From Akanthomyces muscarius (taxonomy: Eukaryota > Ascomycota > Sordariomycetes > Hypocreales > Cordycipitaceae): DNA of 64,000 bases. Below the pieces are notes generated by a model that ran no database searches, had not been told where the DNA came from, and saw only the letters and a program-made list of their open reading frames with translations. A program made the translations under genes and the position numbers. Location: positions 930,001-994,000 of the forward strand of contig NC_079241.1 in NCBI RefSeq assembly GCF_028009165.1, given 5' to 3'. This document shows, in pieces, positions 32,261 through 44,281 of the stretch (within the stretch, counting starts at the first letter, position 1; each line of letters opens with the position of its first letter).

Positions 32261-33222
32261 AGAAGCAAATAAATCCGTCACATCCGGATCACTGTTGCAT
32301 TGAAGCAACGGCCCGTGTAACAAGAGGCTGTCGGCGTGCCGATGTGCCGTGGCTAGTCTGCGATGAACTGACTGACAATTCCGCGGCTTTGTTGCCCCTT
32401 CTCATGGGAACGTGAATTCACCCAATACCGCATCGTCTTCTCCTGTCTTTTATCTGTGTTTGCTGCATGTAAACACGACATACTTGTGCGCCTGAGCCAT
32501 TGCCGGTTTGGGCAGCCCCGCGCTGTGGCGTGGCGTCGGGAGGCTCTGCTGAAAGGAAATGCGCCATGGCGTGCGACCAATCAAACAAGCAGCGGCCGAG
32601 GTGGACGCAATAGTCATTTTGATGAATAATACAGGGGCAATTTTTCATTCTCTTGTATGGGCGATGCTATTTCGCCATACCTCAGCTGTATTCGACATGG
32701 ACGGCCCGCGCACCTCTATAACCCCGCGTTTGACATGATTTGGGTTTTTGCTAGGCCGGTGGCAACAAGGACGGACCCAGAAAGTTGTAGAAAACTAGAC
32801 AACACAAGTTACTGGCACGGCCGTGAGGCTAGTTGAGCAAACTTAAGGCAGTTAGTGAATACAAACACGGCTAGGCGCAGGGTGTGGCATCGCCGACAGT
32901 CCGTCGCCCTCGGTAGCGAATGCGCTGCGGGACCTCGCTCAATGACAGGCCTCTTTTCTGCCTCTTAGGAAACGCATGTTGCCTTTTTTTTTCTGCCGCG
33001 GCATTTACTTGCTATTTTCCTCTTTCCTACATTCATTGCCCGTTTTCTGTTTTTAGACCGCCCACGAAAAGGAAACAACCACCCCATTTCGTCGATCCCA
33101 CCGTTCGTCATCGCCCGCAGTGACAGAAATCTCACACACACCCTTCCGTCCTAGCCAGTTTGCCAGCCAGCCAGCCAGCCAGTCACCAGCGCAGCGCATT
33201 CATTCCCTGCCCAGCCAGGGCC
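31840..33222. promoter_or_regulatory. Divergent intergenic region with a long A tract
   Basis: This 1.4-kb stretch lies between the small Cys/His-rich frame and the PLP decarboxylase gene. It includes a pure A tract of about 32 bases (32227-32258) and CCAG tetranucleotide repeats near 33161-33182, just upstream of the decarboxylase start. No gene was found. Confidence 0.5.
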
Positions 33223-35001
33223 ATGTCACCACCCGCAGCGACCGAACACGCCCAAAATGGCAATTCCTCACCCGCCGCCGCCGCCGCCGCCAGTCCGCTG
33301 AACCGGGCCGGCGAGCTTGAGCATGTAAGTCGTCCGTACAGACAACGACCGCATCGCATCGTTCTTTTCCCATTCGCGTGCGCATGCGCATCGCGACAGC
33401 CTGCGACATGCTAACCCGCTACGCACTTCAGCTCCTCCACGCCGTCCAGCAGCTCGTCGTCCCCTTTGTCCGCGCCGCCGACCAGTCCGCCGCCGAGAAG
33501 CCCACGGGCACCATCCCCAAGGGCCACCGCAACGTCCTCGTCCAGACCACCGCGCCCGCCGACCTCGCCGCCAAGCTCAACCTCACTCTGCCCGCCGAGG
33601 GCCAGGGTGTCGAGGGCCTGCTGGCCATGATTCAGCGCATTCTCGATTATAGCGTCAATACCTGGGATCAGGGCTTCCTCGACAAGCTCTACGCCAGCAA
33701 CACTCCTGTGCGAAGCTCCTCTGCCGTTTAGCCCTTTTCAAAGAAACAAAAAAAAAGAACTAATCGATCCGACAGGTCGGCGTCATCTCCGACATTATTT
33801 TGTCAATCCTCAACACAAACGTAAGGCTTTTGGCTTCCCAAACCGCCCTCTCTTTGCTGACAAACCCCAGCTGCACGTCTACCAAGTCTCGCCCGCCCTC
33901 TCCGTCATTGAAAAGGCTACCGGCCGCGCCCTCGCCAACCTCTTTGGCTTCACCGGCGCCTTTGCCGGCGGCATCACCTGCCAGGGCGGCAGCTCCAGCA
34001 ACCTGACGTCGCTCGTCGTCGCGCGCAACACCCTGTACCCGGACACCAAGACCAAGGGCCTCTCGGCCAAGCACCACGACTTCGTCGTCTTCACCAGCGC
34101 CCACGGCCACTACTCGGTCGAGAAGAGCGCCATGATCTGCGGCCTCGGCAGCGACAGCGTCTGGGCCGTGCCCGTCGACGACGACGGCTGCATGCGCGCC
34201 GACGCCCTGCGCGAGCTCGTCGCCCGCGCCCGCGCCCAGGGCAGGACGCCGCTCTACGTCAACGCCACCGCCGGCACCACCGTCCGCGGCTCCTACGAGC
34301 CCTTCCGCGACGTCGCCGCCATCTGCCGGGAGTTTGGTCTCTGGATGCACATTGACGCCAGCTGGGGCGGGCCCGTCGTCTTCTCCCGCGCCCACCGCCA
34401 CAAGGTCGACGGCGCGCACCTCGCAGACTCGATCACCATCAACCCGCACAAGATGATGAACGTGCCCACCACCTGCTCCTACCTGCTGCTGCCCGATACG
34501 CGCAGGCTCAAGGTCGCCAACAGCACCGCGGCCGGCTACCTCTTCCACGAGGGCGCCGAGGACGGCGAGACCTGGGACCTGGCCGACCTGACGCTGCAGT
34601 GCGGCCGCCGCGGCGACAGCCTCAAGCTCGCCCTCGCCTGGCTCTACTACGGCGCCGACGGCTTCGAGCGCCAGATCGACCACGCCTTTGACATGGCGTC
34701 GCTGCTGCACGCGCGGCTGGCCAAGACGGGCAACTTTACCCTGCTGTCGGGCAGCCCAACGCCGTGTCTGCAGGTGTGCTTCTACTACAGCCCCGGGGGC
34801 GTTCTGTCAGAGGACAAGGGCGTCAACACGCGCGAGACGCAGCGCATCGTGCACGCGCTGATTGAGCGCGGCTTCATGGTCGATTACGCGCCCGGGGACA
34901 AGGGCAGCTTCCTCCGCGTCGTGGTCAATGTGCAGACGCTGCCGGGCACCATGGAGGGTCTGGCCAAGGCGCTGAATGAGGTCGGCGCGCAGGGCCAATA
35001 A
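33223..35001 (+). CDS. PLP-dependent group II decarboxylase (GAD/CSAD-like)
   Basis: Exons 33223-33324, 33432-33707, 33776-33820 and 33871-35001 join in phase for 517 residues. The protein is a fold-type I PLP enzyme of the aromatic-amino-acid/glutamate decarboxylase superfamily. Visible features are TCQGGSSSNLTSLVVARN (phosphate-binding region), FTSAHGHYSVEKSA with the ring-stacking His, VNATAGTTVRGSYEP, HIDASWGG with the pyridine-binding Asp, and INPHKMM with the Schiff-base Lys at residue 335. The C-terminal small domain follows. The overall look is nearer animal GAD/cysteine-sulfinate decarboxylase than the classical plant/yeast GAD, so substrates such as glutamate, aspartate or cysteine sulfinate are all possible. 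The first exon encodes a disordered Ala-rich tail. Four short introns with consensus donors fix the model. Confidence 0.92.
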
Positions 35002-36628
35002 ATATAGATGAAATGATTATAGATATAGAATAAATACAGAATAAATAGCCAAAATGGGCTTCGGATATACGCACTGCCTTTTCCCTCTATTTTGTCGGCT
35101 AGCCGCATAAGCTAGGTGTGTCGTCACGCCAAACTCAGTGGCAAGGAATACGCAGTCATGCTTTGATTTGAAAAAGAAAGGGGAAAGGATTGAGATTTTG
35201 GTAGCAACTGCAATTCGTTTCTCGACTTGCTCTTTTGTAAGTCGTCTTTGCTTTAGTCCCGCAAGTAAAGAAATCATCTTATCCAAAGAGCTAGACTCAG
35301 CGCAGCGAACGTGAAAAGTTGTCCACCGCCATATTTCTGTCAGGAGCACCTCCATCGTCATTTATTCCAAATCATGGTTATTCTTCAGGCTCATTTGCCG
35401 CATATACTTTTTTCTTCTCCTCAATTTTGTTTATTTTTGTTTTCGATTCTTGAATGCACAAGTAGCGTTACACTGCGTCAGCGGACATGACCTCATGTGT
35501 ATTATTAGAGCAGCACGCATGCCAGGTCACGGAGCCAAGAGCTGCCAGCACACACAAAAACCCCGATATGAGTCTCCAACTTGACCAACAGTGTTGCATT
35601 TCGCCTTGGACGTCCCTAAAATAGCATACTTACACCAAGGCGGTCGACAGACTTATTACTACAACCCCGTCGATCCATGCCCCATGCAGTTGCGCCATTA
35701 CTCTTCCTCGAACCCGCGTGCTGGTAGTCGGGCCACAGGGCTGCGAGCCTCCCCGCCGCTAGAGTTGTTCATTTCAACTGGACGCTAAATTTAGAGGCAT
35801 GACTGTAAGGGTATTCCTAAAACTCACTACTGGCAGAACGCTTGCTCAACCCCAGTCGGCCAAAAGCAGGCGGTCACAGCTCGCAGCTTGTGGGCGCTTA
35901 TGCCTGACCGACTTGGGAGCCTGCAGCTTGTCAGTCAGCCTCGGCGGGTCGCTGAAATGCCACGCGGAGAAACTCGCTCATGCGAGCCTTGCTATATAGT
36001 TAAAGAAGGAGAAAAAGTATCGATGCATAAGAAACGTCGCTATCAAGCAGTCAGACAGTGGTGCTTGGTTATCCCGGAACTTGAGCATTGCAGAATTCAA
36101 CACGCAAATCCCCCCGTATATAAACAGCAGATCAATGCAACCTCACCATGCACGCTAATAGATATTCAGGCCCGCAAAGAAACAAATCTGCCGTGGCGTC
36201 ACATTAGCGTCCATCCTCAGCCGCTCAGCCCCGTTCTTGTTCGTTGTTCACTGCTGTTTTGGACCAGTCCACGGCCCATGGTGCTACGCCTCACGGCTCA
36301 CTACCGTACTGGTAGTTACCGCATAAGCAGCTAGCCCGGGATTCGGTCGTGGGCTGTGGTTAAGCATGTGGCTCTGCAGGAAATTGCTGGATTATTAAGT
36401 GCCAAAATGGCGCTTTTGGTGTGTTTTGTATGGATTGCTCCTGGAAGAAAAAGGCAGAACCTTGGCGGCCAAGCTGGACCTGATAAAAGGCTTTGGTCCG
36501 CAGGTTCCGCGTACTGTCGCCGAGGGGGGCAGTCTTTGTGTGCGTCTCGACTCACAAGCTCGTTGTTCTATCCAGACATTCTACGTGCTTTTCATATTCA
36601 GCACGCAGCAAGAGAATCTCCTGCCTAG
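35002..36628. other. Intergenic, no gene seen
   Basis: This region contains the 3' flank of the decarboxylase gene and the promoter of the four-TM protein gene. Short frames on both strands show no motif, and none has a consistent splice chain. Confidence 0.45.
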
Positions 36629-37794
36629 ATGGCTCTACACAAAGCACAGGCGCAGTTTGCGCGAGCCCAATGGCGACTCAAGCTTCTTGCCCCGATTTGG
36701 GTTTCGCAGCTTCTCCTGACCATGGCCATGATGGGTCTCTTTGCATGGCGATTCGGCAACACGATGCGACATCACGACGACAAAGTCAAGGCTGGGAAAA
36801 CCCCCATGATAGAATACGCGTATGTGGGACGACGACTTGTGCGCATGCGCCTACATGGCTAACAAACAACAGGTGGGAGGCTACGAATATCGCCATGTCT
36901 CTGGTCGCCTCGATATGCACATTTGTGGACATGGCCCGATACTATACCGAGTCGCTGACACCATGGACGATGCTGTTTACGCACGTCATCAAGGCGACCT
37001 GCGCGTTCGCCATTCTCGCTCTCGATATCGCCGTGTACATTACGCTCAGCGAGGAAAAGTACTCCCTCATTGGGATCGCTCTGGACGGCCTCCTCATGTA
37101 AGTTGCATCGTCGAATGGTTCGCCTTTGGGTGTGATGAAAGATTGTGCTGACGGTGCTGGAAGTCTTTTGACGGGTGCCATGACCACATATGCCATGCTC
37201 GCCTACCGCCGTCTTTCTGCGTACGACGACTATGCACACCCAGCCAATGTTAAAGGCTATGGCTTCAGCGACTACTCGACCACCAGCAACACGACATACC
37301 TCTCTGCAAACAGCCGCCATTCTGTAAAGACGGGAAGACTGAGCATTGGCTCCATAAACGAGCCCATCAACATGGACTTTCTGGATACCACACCATACCA
37401 CCACCAGCGAGATACCCAATTCGACGATTACATGGCCAAGCGCAACTCGTTCAACGCGACCCGCGAAACGATACCCGGCACCGGGGACGTCGGGCGCGGT
37501 CCCCAGGCATATTCACCGCCCGGGGGCTCACCCAAAGGCCTGTCGCCACAGAGCCGCTCGCCACCGTTCGCCACGGGCCAGGTCAAAGCCCTGCAGCGCG
37601 GACCGACGATACCGCGAGCGACGAGCTGGGCGAGCGACCACGTTCTCGTCGCTGTGCCGGAGGAGGACGCTGAAATGGACCACACAAACACGGACGGCGT
37701 GTCGCTGCTCAGCCCAGACAGCAGCGAGATGCCCGGCTTTGACGGCCCGCGGGTGGCGCAGGAGACGGATATACCCGAGCCCAAGTGGAAATGA
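36629..37794 (+). CDS. Four-transmembrane membrane protein with long cytosolic tail
   Basis: Exons 36629-36819, 36873-37097 and 37164-37794 give 348 residues. All introns are short with GTATGT/GTAAGT donors. Four hydrophobic segments lie at about 19-42, 66-88, 97-120 and 125-150. A Ser/Pro/Thr-rich tail of roughly 195 residues follows (GGSPKGLSPQSRSPPF and an acidic VPEEDAEMD patch) that is likely cytosolic and phosphorylated. The topology resembles MARVEL-type or SUR7-like fungal membrane proteins, but the Cys pair and signature of those families are not visible, so I leave it unassigned. The start ATG is immediately preceded by a TAG in frame, and the first helix begins after 18 residues of amphipathic sequence. 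Confidence 0.85.
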
Positions 37795-38538
37795 TGGGGG
37801 TTTTTTTTTTTTGGTTTTGTTTTATTTCAGTTGGCGTGTTTCTCCATGGCAGATCCGCTTGAAGGAAACAAGCATTGGCGTTTGGGTGACGGATGGTACC
37901 AATGCTTTTGTACCAGTCGCAAATCCCAATAATTCCAGTTTCAACGAATTTGCCAGCCGGACCCTGAAAATGTGAGACAATGTGTTGATGTTGCTAGTTT
38001 AGAGGCGGCAGCAACCGCGTTGCTTAATGAGCTTGTCCCACCAAGCTGTCGCCACACGTGACTCGCAGCCCACGGCAACGGAGCGAGCCCGCCAAGTGGG
38101 ACACTGATGACGGACAGCGTGCGGCCACTGAATTGTTAGCGATCCTATGAATCACAGGGACAACAGACCAAACACCTTTTTGTCTAGGGCTCTTGTGGTT
38201 CCCTTTTCCCCAGCAAGACTAGTCTTAATCTCCAGGCCAGCTTCACAAATCCGAGCACTATATCCTCGGCGTCACTTCCAGCGAGCTTCCGAAGCGCAAT
38301 ACGTCCAATCTCCAGCGCTACTGTACTTCCGTCCCTCCACCCCCTCCACTCCGCGCGGATAGCCCCTCCTTGACCGCTTCACACGATAACCAACAGCGGG
38401 AGCACACGAATTCGCGAGCGAATTGCCTCGCGGGGTGACCTCTGGCATTACCCGGGCTCTGGCGATAGAAAGCGGCCTTCAAATTTGCGCCGCAACTCAT
38501 ACAGCCACCTGGCCCGCGGGCTCTAGCACACCGCCACG
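37795..38538. promoter_or_regulatory. Promoter region of the LIS1/nudF gene
   Basis: These 744 bp hold the 3' flank of the membrane protein gene (T-rich just after the stop) and the promoter/5' UTR of the LIS1 homologue. No other gene is seen. Confidence 0.55.
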
Positions 38539-40072
38539 ATGAGCCGTACCTTGCCTGCGCGGCAGGCTGAAGAACTGTTCGTGCATAATCAGACGACCCG
38601 ATTGGGCATCGAATGGGGACTTGGGTTGCTAATCAACACCTGATACCTCCAGGCACAAGTCCATCATAGCCTACCTTTCGGCCAACGGCCTGCAAAGCAG
38701 CGCGACGGCGCTCCGCGAGGAGCTGTCGCTCGGCGAAGATGTATACGACCCAGCCACGGCCAAGAAGTACGAGACACTGCTGGAGAAGAAATGGACGAGC
38801 ATTGTGCGGTTACAAAAAAAGGTACAGGCTCGCGACAGAGGTCATGCCACGCAGTTGTCAATGCTAATTGGGAGGTAGATCATGGAGCTGGAAACGAGAA
38901 ACGCACAACTACAGTCCGAGCTCGATAGTGCCACCCCAACCTCCATATCAAAACGAAATACCGATCCTGGCTCCTGGCTGCCGCGGGCTCCGGCACGACA
39001 CAATATGGAAGGTCACCGTGACTCTGTCAATTGCGTGGCGTTCCATCCTAAATTCACATCGTTGGCTACGGGATCGGAAGACTGCACAATCAAGATCTGG
39101 GACTGGGAGCTTGGCGAGGCCGAGCAGACCGTCAAGGGCCACACTAGACCTGTGCAGGATATTGACTATGGTGGTCCCAAGACGGCAATTCTGCTAGCAT
39201 CCTGCAGCTCCGACCTGACGATTAAGCTGTGGGACCCCGCGGACGGTTATAAAAACATTCGCACCCTATCCGGCCACGACCACAGTGTTAGTGCGGTCCG
39301 CTTTATACCATCGGGCTCGGCCGGTGTATTCTCCTCTGGTAACATGCTTGTGAGCGCTAGTGGCGACAAGACACTCAAAATTTGGGACACAACAACGGGA
39401 TATTGCGTCAAGACGTTATCCGGACACGCCGACTGGGTCCGCGATGTCTGTCCCTCCCCCGACGGCAACTATCTTATTTCGACAAGTGCGGACCACATGG
39501 GACGATTATGGGACCTCACTCTGCCGAACCCCGAGAGCAAGGCCACCATGATTGGCCACGAGCACGTTGTCCAATGCTGCGCTTTCGCCCCACCATCCGC
39601 CTATCAGCACTTGGCCGCGATAGCTGGACTGAAGAAGCCTCCGCCGTTGACGAGCCCCGCCGAATTCATCGCCACCGGCTCACGAGACAAGACGATTCGG
39701 CTATGGGACTCACGAGGGACATGTCTCAAGGTGCTCATCGGTCACGACAACTGGATCAACGCGCTTGTGTTCCATCCCAGCGGCAAATATTTGCTCTCAG
39801 CCGCCGACGATAAATCGATACGCTGCTGGGATCTCGCGCAAGAAGCCAAGTGCGTCAAGACGCTGAAGGAAGCGCACACTCACTTTGTCAAGTGTCTGCG
39901 GTGGGCGCCCAGCATTGTGAAGGACGCGCCAGCTACGAATGGGGGCTCGGCCGGCCACGGCGAAGGCACGGACGGGGGCGCTGTCAAGAAGCTGGAGAGC
40001 GACAATGCACAAATTCGCTGCGTCATTGCGACCGGTGGCGTTGATAACATTGTCCGGGTGTGGGCGAATTAG
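38539..40072 (+). CDS. nudF: Nuclear distribution protein nudF (LIS1/PAC1 homologue)
   Basis: Exons 38539-38576, 38653-38821 and 38879-40072 encode 466 residues. The N-terminus has the LisH dimerisation motif ([13 protein letters not shown] to LREEL). A short coiled coil follows ([20 protein letters not shown]), then seven WD40 repeats, each recognisable by GH..D and WD endings ([98 protein letters not shown]). LIS1 binds the cytoplasmic dynein motor domain with NUDE and is required for nuclear migration and hyphal growth. The first intron has a GTTCGT donor and splits the Leu codon before HKSII, and family alignment makes it secure. Confidence 0.97.
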
Positions 40073-40878
40073 AAAGAAGAAGTATTTGCATAGCCTAATT
40101 ATTTTATGATGACGACGGATGAGACGGACAAAAAGAACAGAGGCTCCATGGAGGGCTTCGGTGGGCATTGTATTGAGAAGATGTGCCTTGACTGATGGCA
40201 GAGACAAAAGGACATGCTTGGGTTTGCGGGATAAGGATGTTGGTGAAGGGAGGGAAAAAAACGGATGCGAGGCACTTTTTGGTTCATATTTGCCGATATA
40301 TTCTCACGATTAGACATGGGCGGGTTAGTTTGAATGGGATAATATGAAATACGTGCAGTGTTGCTGCGCAAATGGTTCAAAAAAAAAAACTATTTCAGCG
40401 TTGCTCATCGCAGCGCTTACAGGTGTGTGTGTACAAAGTGGTGCGGAATTGTGTCCGCTGTGCACTTATACGCCGGTGATATCGCGCGCCTGCAGCCGGT
40501 GCATCGAAATACGCCCTGCTCATATCGGACCCTCGCACATGAATAAACAGCTGCACAGATGGGCCAAATGGTCTCAAAGTAATAGCAATGAAAACCCCCT
40601 GCGCTATCACGCCGGACGAGCGGCCTCTGCGAGAGGCGTCTCGGGCTATGCTCGGGATGTGTAGGCTTTATCTTGCTGCGCGTTTCCCCGCACTTTATGG
40701 TCGTCGGGAGCTGCGATGAGGGGTCCACGGCGGACATGTAAATGCAATCAGGTACTCGGGCGGCGCCGTGCTCTCCATCATCTAGCGTTGTGCTTTGTTT
40801 TTTCAAACCCCTCCACTGTCACAGAGCCCTCATCACTTATAACATCTCCGGCAAGAAATAATCATAGAAAGAGCAGCA
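40073..40878. other. Intergenic between nudF and the hydrolase gene
   Basis: This holds the 3' flank of the LIS1 homologue and the promoter of the downstream hydrolase gene. A short A tract lies near 40380-40390. No gene was found. Confidence 0.5.
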
Positions 40879-42101
40879 ATGGAGGACAAATTGAGCAAGT
40901 TGTCCATCAGCGACGACGGCTTTAGCACCTTTGACCTGGGCGACTTTCGTCTCTCCTCCGGCACCGTCCTGCCCGGCGCCTACATTGCCTACAAGACCTA
41001 CGGCGACTCGGCCAGCCCGGCCATCATCTACCCGAGCTGGTTCAGCGGGCTCATCTCGGACAACGAGTGGCTCATTGGCGCCGGCAAGGCCCTCGACCCG
41101 GCCACGTATTTTATCATCGTCCCCGCCCTCATCGGCAACGGCCAGTCCGTCAGCCCGTCCAACACGCGGGAGCGCCGCGGCACGGGCGCCAAGTTTCCCG
41201 ACGTGACGGTCAAGGACAACGTCACGGCGCAGCACCGGCTCGTCACCGAGGGCCTGGGCGTCAAGCACGCGCGGATGGTGCTCGGCTGGAGCATGGGCGC
41301 GGGGCAGACGTACCAGTGGCTGACGCAGTTTCCCGACTTTATGGACCTCGGCGTGCCGTTTTGCGGGAGCGCCAGGACGGCGATCCACAACCAGGTGTTT
41401 CTGGAAGGCGTCAAGAGCGCGCTGCTGGCGGCGAAAAGAGGCGCGAGCGCGGGGAGCGCAAACGGCGAGGTGGCGCAGAGGAAGGAGGGTGGAGGGTACG
41501 CGCAGTGGACGGACGAGGAGCGCGCGGCGGGGATGAGGGCCTTTGGCAGGGTGTATGCGGGCTGGGGCTTCAGCCAGGCGTTTTACCGAGAGAGGCTGTA
41601 CGAGAGCAAGATGGGCTTCAAGGACCTGGAGGATTTCATGGTGAATTTCTGGGAGAAGTGGGCTCTCGCCAAGGGTACGTGTGGATGCGGTGGCGGCTAG
41701 AGCTGGGTCGGGATGTGGTGGTTGACTTGTGAACAGATCCGGAGAATATGCTGCACATGCTGCACTCGTGGCAGGCGGCCGACTGCTCCGACCAGGAGCC
41801 CTACAACAAGGACTTTGAAAAGGCCATGGCCGGCATCCAGGCCAAGACGCTGGTCCTCCCCAGCAAGACGGATTTGTACTTTCCCCCCGAGGATTCCGAG
41901 TACGAGGTCAAGTGCATGCGCGAGGGCAGAGGAAAGTGCATTCCCTTTCCCTCCATCTGGGGCCACTGGTAAGTCTGTGCTCCATGCGCGCGGATAGCGG
42001 TGCTGACTCTTGACAGGGCTGGCGGACCGGGCTCGAACCCGGAAGATGTCAAGTGGCTGGACGACAAGCTCAAGGCTTTCTTAAAGGACGAGTCTTGGTG
42101 A
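40879..42101 (+). CDS. Alpha/beta hydrolase, homoserine O-acetyltransferase-like (MET2/MetX family)
   Basis: Exons 40879-41674, 41737-41968 and 42017-42101 give 370 residues. The fold is an alpha/beta hydrolase of the homoserine acetyltransferase family. The nucleophile elbow is GWSMGAGQ with Ser138. The acid residue is in LVLPSKTDLYFPPEDS, and the catalytic His lies in the C-terminal IWGHWAGGPGS, split by the last intron. Upstream features include FRLSSGTVLPGAYIAYKTYG and FIIVPALIGNGQSVSPSN, both family-like. It is shorter than true fungal MET2 (near 500 residues) and lacks that enzyme's extra lid sequence. It is therefore more probably one of the MET2-like hydrolases or acyltransferases of unknown substrate than the methionine-pathway enzyme. 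There is no signal peptide, so it should be cytosolic. Confidence 0.9.
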
Positions 42102-42236
42102 ATCACGCAACAATAATACTGGAAATGAGGGGGAAGGAAGTATGTACAGATTGTCTATATACAGTGAGCCAAGCCTGGATCGCCTGGCTGCTATGATTAT
42201 GTATGGAATGATATATGTCTTGTCGTAAATCTCACA

Positions 42237-43597
42237 TTATGCAGCTGGTCGGTCCGAGCTCCCGTCGCGCGGCGCTGTGTGCTCCTGTGTCGGGGAGGTT
42301 GGCGAGCCTGCCGCCGACCTCCGCGATGCTGAATAGCTGGGTGCTGCCTCGACGTATGGAGGCGGCTCTTCGATTCCGTCGAATCCCTGTGACGGCAGGC
42401 CCGGGTATGGAGGCTTCGAAATCTCGGACAGGGAATGCACCACAGGGTTCCCTCCCACTAGCGTCTCCGCGGCAGGCCGTTGCGCATCACTGCTCGCTTG
42501 CCGGGCTGTGGTCGAGGAACCTGTCGCCGCCGCGGCCGCTGCCGTGTCGCTCCCTCGCAAAGGCTCGCGCGTTGCAACAGCACCCCCGTCTGTGGACTGG
42601 TCCAGCGTGCGCTCCTGCGTCGACGTCCTCTCGACGGCCAGCGCCTGCGATTCCTCCTGCTCCTTGGCAATCTCGCGCTTCTCGCGCTTGCGACGTATGC
42701 GGAAGCAGCAGATGCAGCAGCCCAGGATGGCGAGGAAGATGACAATGGGCACGGCAATGACGGCCGCAAAGACGCCCGTCGCGAGGCGGTTGCTCCGCGG
42801 CGAGTCGTCGTACCGGATCTTGTCGTGAACGACCACGGTCTGGCCCGGCAGCCAGGACGGCGCAAACGAGCCGTCCGGTATGTCGGGCGGCTGGGGCGTC
42901 AGCATCGAGGCGTCCTCCTGGTGCCAGAAGACGGTCAGCGGCGTGGGGATGACCAGCGTGCCCGTGCCTTGGAAGGTCGTGGTGGCGGCGTCGCTCGTCC
43001 GCGTCACCTCGACCGTGGTGTCGCCGGACGAGACAGTCCGTGAACAGGCATGGGCGAAGTTGCTGTCTACAGACCATGTTGAAACGGCCATTGTGAAACC
43101 GCTGGTTTTGCTAGTATTAGCACATCGTGCCTCAAACACGCAGCGCAGCCTCCCGTCTCAACTCACCTGGGACAGCAATACGCAGAAAGCTGGTTTGTAT
43201 AGTACGTCATTGTGGTAGACAAAGGAGCCCCCGAGGGCGATGTCGTGACAGTAACTGCCTCGGTAAAGTCGCCGGCCATTATGCTGTAATACGTCCACCC
43301 GGTTGGGCAGACGGCCGGGCTGTATGTCCCACGGTATGCGCCGGAGGGCCAGCACGACGAACTGTCCATGTCGCGAATATTTTGCGTCAATTGGGTGGTA
43401 TTCGGGGCGCCGTAATATGCACGGTACACGTCCATGACAGCACCGTCGAAGCCGAGGCAGTCTGGGGGTATCGAAAAGGGCGTCGTCATCGCGACCAAGG
43501 TGCCGGTCGCTTCACCTCCATCGGAAGCCGTCATCGTTGTCGCCGCCGTTGGGTCATTCGCCGAGACGGTGGCCGTCGAGTCGGTTAGGGTAGCCAT
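42237..43597 (-). CDS. Single-pass surface protein with CCPSGF motif and PPPY tail
   Basis: Two exons on the minus strand (43597-43167 and 43101-42237) give 431 residues. The Thr/Ser-rich N-terminal region of about 250 residues contains CPTGWTYYS and, across the splice junction, YCCPSGF. This Cys-containing arrangement is seen in many ascomycete cell-surface proteins. One strong transmembrane helix follows (about 252-277, AAVIAVPIVIFLAILGCCICC), then a basic stop-transfer (RIRRKREKRE). The Ser/Ala-rich cytosolic tail carries EEPPPYVE, a PPxY motif that can bind WW domains of Rsp5-type ligases. No N-terminal signal peptide is evident, so it would be a type III membrane protein. The acceptor at 43102 was preferred over an in-frame one nine bases upstream because it restores CCPSGF. 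Confidence 0.8.
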
Positions 43598-44281
43598 CCT
43601 CGCGTGCGCGCGCTGTCCGTGCCTCCTCAGCTGGAGGCAGGCTCGATGGGGAGATTCTCAATTCGATGCTGGCGATAGTGGTAGCAGAGGACAAAGGGAA
43701 AAAATTAGGTGGCGCCGAAGAAGTATGATGGATGGAGATGCTAATGCGACCCGCTGGTCAACGGTCCACCGCGCGCGAGGCTGGAGAATACGGAGTGTGG
43801 CTGCCGCTAGCGGATAACCTTGTCCGAAATGGCGAATCGATTTCCAGTCCTTCGTCCTCTTCGTCTTCTGTTTCTTGGGTGTGCGCATTCAATGTCGGGC
43901 GAATTCATTCACAAGATGGCTGAAACACAGAGGAGAGACATTCCATGTGCCGGCGGCATGAATCTTGCGTCAGTGGGCGGTGCTTGGCGCTAAATCCAAC
44001 TAGGCACCCAGCTTCAACCAGGCTGTGCTGTGGAGCGCCAATGCAGCAGGCAGGCAACTCGGCCATGACTCGGCAATGTCTCCTGATTGGGAAAGAAGAA
44101 TGAGAGAAATGTTGTCGCTCATTGAGGCAATCGGTGCGAAATGGGTATAGATGTGTGGATTGGAATATAGCACAGGGTATCTAGAGGGAGTATATACAGA
44201 AAAGTGCGCTGCGTCGCTGAAAGGTTCGTAACAGATTGCCGTATTCAAAAAGAAAAAAAATGCGAGCGAAAGAAGAGCCAG
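43598..44281. promoter_or_regulatory. Promoter region of the CCPSGF protein gene
   Basis: These 684 bp lie upstream of the minus-strand surface protein gene and downstream of the minus-strand Cys-rich protein gene. No gene or clear motif was found. Confidence 0.5.

Noticed and set aside
33760..34710. 316-codon minus-strand frame opposite the decarboxylase gene
   Set aside because: Antisense shadow: the plus strand has an intact PLP enzyme with its motifs, and the minus translation is a Val/Gly/Ala-biased string without motifs.
42020..42050. tRNA T-loop-like GGGCTCGAACCCGG string
   Set aside because: It lies inside the last exon of the hydrolase gene and no cloverleaf can be formed around it.
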